Part shown: positions 57,519-64,000 of the stretch, in pieces
Layout of the letters: every line of letters starts with the position of its first letter
How positions within the stretch are numbered: the stretch's first letter is position 1
The notes under the pieces: model-generated
Seen by the model: only the letters and a program-made list of their open reading frames with translations
What the model was told of the DNA's origin: nothing
Databases searched by the model: none
Source of the DNA: Phaeotremella fagi
Lineage: Eukaryota; Basidiomycota; Tremellomycetes; Tremellales; Phaeotremellaceae
Reading direction: 5' to 3'
Assembly (NCBI GenBank): GCA_001599715.1
Contig: BCHU01000004.1
Location: 558,001-622,000, forward strand
DNA: 64,000 bases
Position numbers and translations under genes: made by a program

Positions 57519-57857
57519 ATGTCTCCAACCGACCAACAATCAAACAACTCCCAAGTCGAGGACCAAAACAGTCCCGAACCACAGTCTAAAGGTTTCTCAG
57601 CCAAAATTATTTCTCAGTATTCGGTTCGTACAGACGACGCCAAACCCGGTATCTTCACTATCGATGGTAAAGACCATTACTGGTCCGCCACTGAAGACCA
57701 TCTTACTCGAGTATCAGATTTAGAATTTAAGAAGATCGAACGAGGCAGCATCTTTCCATATTTTTTCATTCCTGTCGACCAACACACCTCCACCGCCACC
57801 ACCGAGACCGCCCCGTCCGCCTCTGGTACTTCAGAAGTCCCATCATCTGAGAAATAG
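57519..57857 (+). CDS. Orphan small protein, cluster 2 gene 1
   Basis: An intronless 112-residue frame starting MSPTDQQSNNSQVEDQNSPE. The ends are disordered (Ser/Gln and Thr/Ala/Ser-rich). The middle looks ordered: IISQYSVRTDDAKPGIFTID, GKDHYWSATEDHLTRVSDLE, FKKIERGSIFPYFFIPVDQH. A weak resemblance of RVSDLEFKKIERGSI to TITKKDIKSIGRNRI in array gene 4 raises the possibility of very distant kinship, which I do not claim. A TATA-like box lies ~80 bp upstream. No signal peptide or known domain. Confidence 0.5.
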   Translation: MSPTDQQSNNSQVEDQNSPEPQSKGFSAKIISQYSVRTDDAKPGIFTIDGKDHYWSATEDHLTRVSDLEFKKIERGSIFPYFFIPVDQHTSTATTETAPSASGTSEVPSSEK

Positions 57858-58295
57858 GTGGGCTCTGAGTTTAGTAAGGGATATCAAAGATTTTTGAAGG
57901 GAAGGGGAAGAAAGTGTTGGATTTGTAATTTTGTATCCCTCGAAAGTTTGATTGATGTATAGTTGATGATGCAGTATTTTCAATTTTTAAGTCGAAGACC
58001 CAAAGATACTGAAACTACATTTCTCCTCGACCTGGTCGTCTTCGGTCTCTGCTTCCAAGTAATTTAAGAAGGCTGCTGAAAAAGGAACTAGTGTGTTCAA
58101 CCTTTCGTCACTCCTATGTGTTTCTTTCGGGATACTGTAGACAATTTAATACCGAGTAATACTGTTTGTACACCGTACATACTGTATTGTAGTAAAAGTA
58201 GTCTTCGAATTCCCCTTCTCTCTTCAACTCCAACAAACAAGACGATACCAACTTATCTAAATCAAATTCAAATTCAAAAAACTAATAAACACAAA
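57858..58295. other. Spacer between cluster 2 genes 1 and 2
   Basis: About 440 bp. TTGTACACCGTACATACTGT lies at about 58167-58186. An in-frame ATG at 58116 could extend the next gene but is unlikely to be its start. Confidence 0.45.
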
Positions 58296-58676
58296 ATGTC
58301 ACCAATCCCAGAATCAAGTGTCCCAGCTGATAAAAAATCCACAGTCCCGGAACCAAGTACAAGTACTGTATGTTCAATCCCCAACTTCTCAGCCAACAAC
58401 GACGCCCCCTCATTCCCAGCTTTCTCTGCTTTCAACGACCCCTCAATACCCGCCTTCTCGGTATTCGAACAAGAATCGTCAGCCCCAACGGTCACCATCA
58501 ACGGGCAGAGCTTCATCACCTCCTTCCCAGCTTTCTCAGCTGCGCCCAACTCTAGACCTTCTGCTGAGGCTTCACAGTTCGTGCCAATCACTTTTGGGCC
58601 GTTTGAACGTTCGTTACCACCATCCAGAGTTCCTACTCCGGTTCCCACTTGTATTTCTGGTTCATCAACGAAGTGA
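58296..58676 (+). CDS. Orphan small protein with PAFS repeats, cluster 2 gene 2
   Basis: An intronless 126-residue frame starting MSPIPESSVPADKKSTVPEP. It contains a short repeated unit: FPAFSAF, IPAFSVF and FPAFSAA, each [FI]-P-A-F-S-[AV]-[AF]. A segment VTINGQSFITSF lies between copies. Pro/Ser-rich, no signal peptide, no known domain. The start at 58296 is preferred because its context (ACAAAATGTC) and MSP opening match gene 1 of the cluster. The antisense strand is also open here, so coding status needs transcript support. Confidence 0.45.
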   Translation: MSPIPESSVPADKKSTVPEPSTSTVCSIPNFSANNDAPSFPAFSAFNDPSIPAFSVFEQESSAPTVTINGQSFITSFPAFSAAPNSRPSAEASQFVPITFGPFERSLPPSRVPTPVPTCISGSSTK

Positions 58677-59237
58677 GTTGGGTAGTGGCAAATGATGAAT
58701 TGGTGTGATGGAAGGGCAAGGTTTTAGGTAGATGTTTTCGTTGTTGATATACATATGTCATTTTTTTCGTACAGATTTTCTCTGTGACCACCAATTCTCT
58801 CAGAACCTGGTATCACGGTACAAGGTTACCAGCACAGCTTCGATTGAAAAGTCTACTCGTTCTGTGCTTCGTTTCCACGAGGGCTTCTTCAAACGTCTTC
58901 TCTGAGTTTGAATCAAGGTAACAAATCAATTCCCCTAAATTCATTCTCCATGAACTCGAGTACAGTACTCTACAGTACTGTACAGTAAATGAAAAGCAAA
59001 TCCCGAAAATACACTCTTTTGTCCCCTCTCCTAATTATTGTGGAGCAAAATGTTGAACTGTTTTAGAAACCATTTCCATTTTCCAATCTCCTTTATTGTC
59101 AACTCGGAGAAAGGAAATGAGTCATAATTGGTTTGTACGTACAGTATAAAGCACCGCTCTTTCTCCATTTCTTTCTGAATATCAACAACCAACTTTCAAA
59201 CCAATAAACCAATAAATTTAAGCCGAATTCAAACAAG
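58677..59237. other. Spacer between cluster 2 genes 2 and 3
   Basis: About 560 bp. A dense GTAC cluster at 58959-58987 (GTACAGTACTC then TACAGTACTGTACAGTA) and GTACGTACAGTATAAAG at about 59137-59153 precede the next ATG. Confidence 0.5.
58959..58987. promoter_or_regulatory. GTAC palindrome cluster upstream of orphan gene
   Basis: Contains TACAGTACTGTA (perfect 12-bp palindrome) overlapping TACTGTACAGTA (another perfect 12-bp palindrome). It lies ~250 bp before the ATG at 59238. A regulatory role is inferred from recurrence near orphan genes. Confidence 0.4.
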
Positions 59238-59513
59238 ATGCCAGATTCAGAATCTAGCAAAGCTTACACCGACGATCAACCAGAAGCTCTTACGATCTTG
59301 GAGAGCGATGGTACCGATAGTGGATACACGATCCCGACAGCTAAATACATCGTCACAACCACCGCTTCCACTATTACTCTTCAACCCAAAGATAACACTT
59401 CCAATCAGACCCCAGCCCAATCTACCGCCACTACAGTCTCAAATTCTGGTGATTCAAAGATCACCACCCTTAAACCTACTTCTGGTGATACTCCTCCTGC
59501 TTGTGAGCTTTAG
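59238..59513 (+). CDS. Orphan small protein, cluster 2 gene 3
   Basis: An intronless 91-residue frame starting MPDSESSKAYTDDQPEALTI. Thr/Ser-rich with one strand-forming section (SGYTIPTAKYIVTTTASTIT) and a disordered end (TTLKPTSGDTPPACEL). No signal peptide, membrane span or known domain. A TATA-like AGTATAAAG lies ~90 bp upstream. It shares size, orientation and promoter style with the two preceding orphan frames, but no clear sequence homology. Confidence 0.45.
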   Translation: MPDSESSKAYTDDQPEALTILESDGTDSGYTIPTAKYIVTTTASTITLQPKDNTSNQTPAQSTATTVSNSGDSKITTLKPTSGDTPPACEL

Positions 59514-60167
59514 AAATCATTGTATTCTCGAGAGAATCAATGAGTTCATTGGTGGATTTCGTTACATTCAAGGGATGATTAGTTTGATGGAGGGGAGGTA
59601 AATAGTTGTTTGTATCTTTACCTTTTTACGTAGTGTATGTTGTTGAGGATAAAATGTTATTGCTGCTGCATGGCCTTCTTATTGAAAAGAGCGACCTTTG
59701 TGAGGTGATAATTGCGCCACTTTATAGTTAAGAATTACTTTATTTGATGTCAGGGTAAGGGAATTAGAGGATGGTGATATTCAGGGTGGGATCAGTGTAG
59801 TATGGTAAGGAGAGATAGAGTGGTAGACTCGTCAACATCATTCATCGTTATCATACTACACTATACTACACTATACAGTCACTAGTACATATACACTATC
59901 AATACCATCTACATCTTCCGTTATTGAGGATACTAAATATAATATAACTAGTCGACTCAATCTAAACTAAACAAACTCACCTCACTTGTCTCTACCCGTC
60001 GATCTATTCCATCCTTCTTCTATCATTCAACCCGCTACACTTTACACTTTTACTCTACATTCCTCATTCAACTCAATCACATCACATAACATACATCACT
60101 CTACCTGTACTCAACCCACATCTCAGATCCTCTCTCCTAATCCCACACCCCACCCCTCATTCTTCCG
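59514..60167. other. Intergenic region upstream of PSR1-like gene
   Basis: About 650 bp. It holds a TACTACACTA repeat at about 59853-59874. An in-frame ATG does not occur in the last pyrimidine-rich 150 bp, consistent with a 5' leader. No gene is supported. Confidence 0.45.
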
Positions 60168-62149
60168 ATGGCTTCCCCATCAAACACAACAACAACATCT
60201 ATTCCAGCCTCTTCATCAGATTCACCAATACTAGCACCAGGTCTACCAACGTTCATCAACACACCTGCAACACCACCCCAATCAAATCCATCAACTGTTC
60301 AAAATACTCCCAGTCAAAATACCACTGAGACAGAAACAGTTCCAAACACCCAATCACCGTCAATTCCAATGAAGGAAAAAACGAATCCAACAGATTCAGA
60401 AACTGCTTTGTTAGCTTCATCAGCCCCAACAACTAAGGTGGAAGGGGAGACTGAAGCGGAATCATCTACTTCAACTAATAAATCACCTGTTCAAAATTTA
60501 ACGAGAAAATTATCTGGTCGTCAAAGCGCAAATTCCAAGGCACCTGAAAACACATCCATCAACCAAAATTCCATAACTACCAGTTCAAAACCTGATGAAC
60601 CAAATTCCTCTCCAACTACCACCAAGACAGCTTCACCTGTTATGAAATCTACACCGACGCAGAAAGCTTCACAAAAGAAGAAAAGGAAGAGAAAGGGTTT
60701 AGCTGGTTTGTTGTTGGCGCTTGGTTGTCTTTCCGCTAGTGAATTTGAAGAGGATGAGAAGGATAAAGGTAAACTAACTGGTGGTGTCGGTACACAAGAG
60801 ATGGTTCAGAAACCTTCCAATGGAGTTGTAGGGAAGACTGATACTTTGGTTAAGGCTAATGGAAATGAGAGTGCATCAAAGGAAATCGGGGGTCATCAAG
60901 TTGAAACTACTGGTTCTTCGACTTTGGTTGGGAGTGATGTCGTCAACAAAGACAGAAACGGTGTAGTTGAAGATGTTGTCGTTGCTCCTGTTGAACCTGT
61001 TTCGGTACCAGACGACGAGGTGAGTGTTGTGCTACAAGTTCTTATAATTACAAATACTAAAACCAACCTAGACCGCCGGTGTAACCTCTTCAGCCGTTCA
61101 ACCCCCAGGTTCAGGACCAGCTATCATAACAACAGCCCCCCATCTGACCAGACAAGAATCTGATTCAGTAGTTCCCACCACTTCTTCCAATGCTGAGAAA
61201 ACAGAAACTTCCGGTGGTTATACCAACATGTCCGATTCCGAAGTCGGTGATGAAAACGCTGCCAACCAACACGATGATGGTGGTAACGAATATGTCATGG
61301 ATGAAGAATATGAGGATGAGGAAGATAGATTAATCGCTCAAGGTGGAATGGGGATTCCTCTTGATGAGGTGAGTTATGGTGTCCTGATCGGGTAACGATT
61401 TATACTGACCCCTTAAATCAGAATGGGCATCCACAACCACTACTGCCAGCAATGGATAAGGCTCATTCAGGTAGAAAATGTTTGGTTTTAGATTTAGATG
61501 AAACTTTACTACATTCAAGTTTCAAGGTATGTTTTAATGTGGATTAGTTGATCGCAAAAAAGCTGATATCATATCAGATGATCCCGTCTGCCGATTATAT
61601 CGTACCCGTTGAAATCGAATCTCAAAGTCATAACGTCTATGTTATCAAACGACCTGGTGTCGATAATTTCCTTCGTGAAATGGGAGAGATTTATGAGATT
61701 GTCGTTTTCACTGCTAGTTTGAGCAAGGTTCGTTTCTGATATATCATCATTCGGGTTGATGGATTATTGACATTCTATCTTATAGTATGCCGATCCTGTA
61801 CTTGATAACCTAGATGTTCATAATGTTGTCAGACATCGTCTGTTCCGTGAATCCTGTTACAACCATAAAGGGAATTATGTGAAGGTGAGATAGATTCGTC
61901 AATCACCCTCATCGCTCGAAACTGACATTCCATGACCCACAGGATCTCTCTCAATTAGGTAGAGACATGGAAGGTTGTATCATCATCGACAACTCCCCTG
62001 CATCTTACATCTTCCACCCTAACAACGCGGTACCAGTTTCGACATGGTTCAACGATCCTCACGACACCGAACTCACGGATTTATGTCCATTCCTAACGGA
62101 TCTCGCTACGGTTGACGATATCAGAGGTGTTCTCGATGGTTCGCTTTAA
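60168..62149 (+). CDS. PSR1: PSR1-type HAD phosphatase (FCP1/SCP-like)
   Basis: Starts [20 protein letters not shown]. The first ~290 residues are Ser/Thr/Asn-rich and disordered, with a [20 protein letters not shown] patch. Introns follow at about 61019-61070, 61369-61421, 61527-61578, 61728-61786 and 61885-61942. The C-terminal ~190 residues are the FCP1 homology domain: [18 protein letters not shown] (catalytic DxDxT), [80 protein letters not shown] (second catalytic Asp), [19 protein letters not shown]. Stop 62147-62149. Yeast Psr1/2 are plasma-membrane phosphatases acting with Whi2 in stress signalling. The usual N-terminal Cys palmitoylation motif is not seen, so membrane targeting is uncertain. 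Confidence 0.85.
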
Positions 62150-63021
62150 ACGGTACACGGTATTCTATTTGATTATAATCATATCTCAGGATTTTTGGAT
62201 ATCATAAACGAATATATCCCTTTTTAATCATTTACTCATACCCTTTCTTTACATGTTCTTCGTGCCAATAAACGTTTTTAATCAAGCAGTACTCCTTATA
62301 CCCTATTTGGGTGCTCTTGATATTATACCCAAAAACATCGACCAAAGGGACAGGAAATCCTCAACTCTATTTCACAACCTACTATACCAATTCTCAAACA
62401 AGGTCTCATCTCTTTCCACCAATTTCAATCAAATCTGTTCACTCTGGTTTCACACTCAATCACATCACCTTAATATCTAATCTTAAACATCTAGCATCGA
62501 ACATCTTTTCTTCCTGTGTTGATATAATCGGTTTCCCCTCTGCTGCTACTGCTCGTTCTTTTGCTTTTTCTTGTTCTCATGTTTCATTTTTTTACTATAC
62601 TTTTCCTTTGGTTGGTTTTCTTTTGTTTCTTTTCGATACCTCTTCAGAGCATTATGCATGTCATCGCGCTTCTGTTCAGGATGTTTAGGGTCGTTATCTG
62701 AGTTTCGCATGTTGGCAATGTTAGTTAATATTTGAATATGGGAGGGAAGACAGGATTGGTCTTTTCATGACCTTCGGCAAAGTTGATGTTGATCAGATCA
62801 ATTGCTGTGATGTTGGATATACTAATGACATTTTTGTTTGGTATCGCAGAGTCTGGGTATAAACCATAATCATCTCTTCGTCCATCTCCTCCTCGTATCC
62901 TCCAAATATCTCTAAACACTAACGCCGTTTCACCGTTGATTGAACCAAAGTGTAAATCTAAAAATCGGAGTCAACACCACCACCAAATCTATCACTAACG
63001 ATGACTCACTCACCTGGATAC
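62150..63021. other. Convergent intergenic region, PSR1 and OST4 3' sides
   Basis: About 870 bp. A 64-residue minus-strand frame (62725-62919) and overlapping plus-strand frames at 62253-62688 show no domain. This probably contains 3' UTRs, including that of OST4. Confidence 0.45.
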
Positions 63022-63135
63022 CTATTCAGACATCCGTTTCCCGTTGACGGAAACGAAATGATAAACGACGATTAGGGCCATGGCTGCTATACCTAAACCG
63101 TTCGAGAGGTTTGTTAGGGTATCGTCTGAGATCAT
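63022..63135 (-). CDS. OST4: Oligosaccharyltransferase mini-subunit OST4
   Basis: A 37-residue protein in one exon, easily missed because of its size. It reads MISDDTLTNLSNGLGIAA followed by MALIVVYHFVSVNGKRMSE, stop 63022-63024. Yeast OST4 has the same M-I-S-D-E/D start, a single central membrane span with an I-V-I-Y-H/V-V-Y-H end, and 36 residues. Every position class agrees. OST4 is an ER membrane subunit that bridges Stt3 and Ost3/Ost6 in N-linked glycosylation. It lies 261 bp head-to-head from the SYN8-like gene. Confidence 0.88.
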   Translation of the reverse strand: MISDDTLTNLSNGLGIAAMALIVVYHFVSVNGKRMSE

Positions 63136-63396
63136 TTTTTGGGTGGGTTGGGTAGGATTTCGGTTTGGGTTGGGAGGTTAGGACGATATTTAGCTTTTAA
63201 AAGAACACTTTTTGTGCTTTTGGGTATTGTTTCTTTGTAGGTAGTTATTGCTGTAGGTTGTAGCGTAGTACTGAAGCATTTAACTGCGTGGAGGTATGTA
63301 AACCTTATTCAATCCTTCCTCTAAAACCGCTTACACCAACCCATCCTCTATCTCCATCAACCACCACCATCTCCAACCAACCAACCCAACTCAAAA

Positions 63397-64000
63397 ATGT
63401 CAACAACCTCTCAATCCCTAACGCACCTCTCACAAAGGATAACCTCAACCTCAACCCTCCTCCTCGAACGATCCCGCGTCCTCTCCCTAAACCTCCCACC
63501 GTCCGCATCATCCCAAAACCAAATCATCAGGAATCTAACCACCATCAAAGCAGAGTTGGATAGGTTGGGGAGTGTCATCAAGATTGAGGGGAGTGGGTTG
63601 GTCGTTGGTAAGAAAAGACTTGGGGGGGATGAGAAAGTTTTGGAAGGGTTGGAAGATCAGTTTGATAGGTTGATTGAGATTTTTGGGGAGGACGAGATTG
63701 GGAAAGAGAAATCTAAGAGTTTGAGGCGGTACGTTCTGGGTTCTGGGTTTGAGTGATAGTTACTGATGAAGGATAGGCATAAACCTGAGATAGAGATTGA
63801 GACACCTGTTGATGATCCAATTACACCTCCTCATATCACCTCATCACCTATACCACAATTCAAACTTGAGCCACCAACCCCGGCCGTCGAGCGTGAAGGT
63901 CCATTTAGGGATTATCCAGAAGAACACGAGTCTGAATACAATCCCGCGGATCGGGGCGTATCGTCCAGAGAAATACTTGAAGAGCAACAATTGATGATTG
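63397..64000 (+). CDS. SYN8: SYN8-like SNARE (5' part; runs off the window)
   Basis: Exon 1 is 63397-63728 and exon 2 starts 63777 (intron 63729-63776, in phase, giving SKSLRRHKPEIEIETP). The start is MSTTSQSLTHLSQRITSTST. The N-terminal helix QNQIIRNLTTIKAELDRLGS matches the N-terminal region of fungal Syn8 proteins. The last visible residues, SREILEEQQLMI, correspond to the start of a Qc-SNARE helix, where the family reads L-x3-Q-x2-M-x2-Q-D. Syn8 works in endosomal fusion. The SNARE motif core and membrane anchor lie beyond the window. Confidence 0.6.

Noticed and set aside
62725..62919. 64-residue minus-strand frame downstream of OST4
   Set aside because: No family match; most likely the 3' UTR of OST4 or neighbouring non-coding DNA.
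1..64000. tRNA, rRNA, CRISPR arrays, intact transposons
   Set aside because: Looked for on both strands by eye and not seen; a tRNAscan/RepeatMasker run would be needed to exclude them fully.

Overview
The window is nuclear DNA from a fungus, most probably a tremellomycete basidiomycete (Cryptococcus/Kwoniella-like). Nearly every conserved gene is broken by many ~45-60 nt GT-AG introns with CTAAC/CTGAC-like branch sites, genes are dense on both strands, and products such as a fungal DENND6 homologue, an RCC2-like/PHD protein and basidiomycete-type transmembrane beta-sandwich proteins fit that group. The genus is inferred. No tRNA, rRNA, CRISPR array or intact transposon was seen.

Layout: 0-17.5 kb is a housekeeping block: the 3' part of a glycoside-hydrolase-like gene, an RCC2-like/PHD gene, a RanBP2-zinc-finger nucleoporin, a DENND6-type Rab GEF, a G-patch protein, a small possibly N-myristoylated protein, mitochondrial Mn-SOD (with AP-1-like promoter sites), spliceosomal DIB1 and TFIIH subunit SSL1. 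17.5-27.6 kb is a gene-poor accessory stretch: a broken orphan gene, a Myb/SANT-like regulator, and five consecutive intronless same-strand orphan ORFs that are divergent paralogues sharing a W-[VI] centred motif. 27.7-37.9 kb returns to housekeeping genes: NAA50, PTH2, a DUF4112 protein, a PRA1-family protein, a probable CDC26, a NEDD1-like protein and malic enzyme. A second orphan family member lies at 38.2-38.8 kb, homologous to the broken copy at 18.3-18.8 kb. 39-49.5 kb holds a VTT/TMEM41-like protein, a BTB protein with a split domain, glycine cleavage T protein, a predicted bZIP+GATA factor and a SARNP/Tho1-like SAP protein. 50-57 kb holds two tandem paralogous transmembrane proteins and an SDR lacking the usual catalytic Tyr. 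57.5-59.5 kb has three tandem intronless low-complexity orphan ORFs. The end has a PSR1-type phosphatase, the tiny OST4 gene and the 5' part of a SYN8-like SNARE.

The most novel material is the orphan-gene content: the five-gene tandem array (22.6-27.3 kb), the separate two-copy family (18.3 and 38.2 kb) and the 57.5-59.5 kb trio. All are intronless in an intron-rich genome. Palindromic TACTGTACAGTA-like sequences recur in the DNA between them, though not only there. Their function is unknown. All exon-intron structures were read by eye from splice motifs and protein family continuity, and all family assignments rest on recalled sequence patterns, not database searches.
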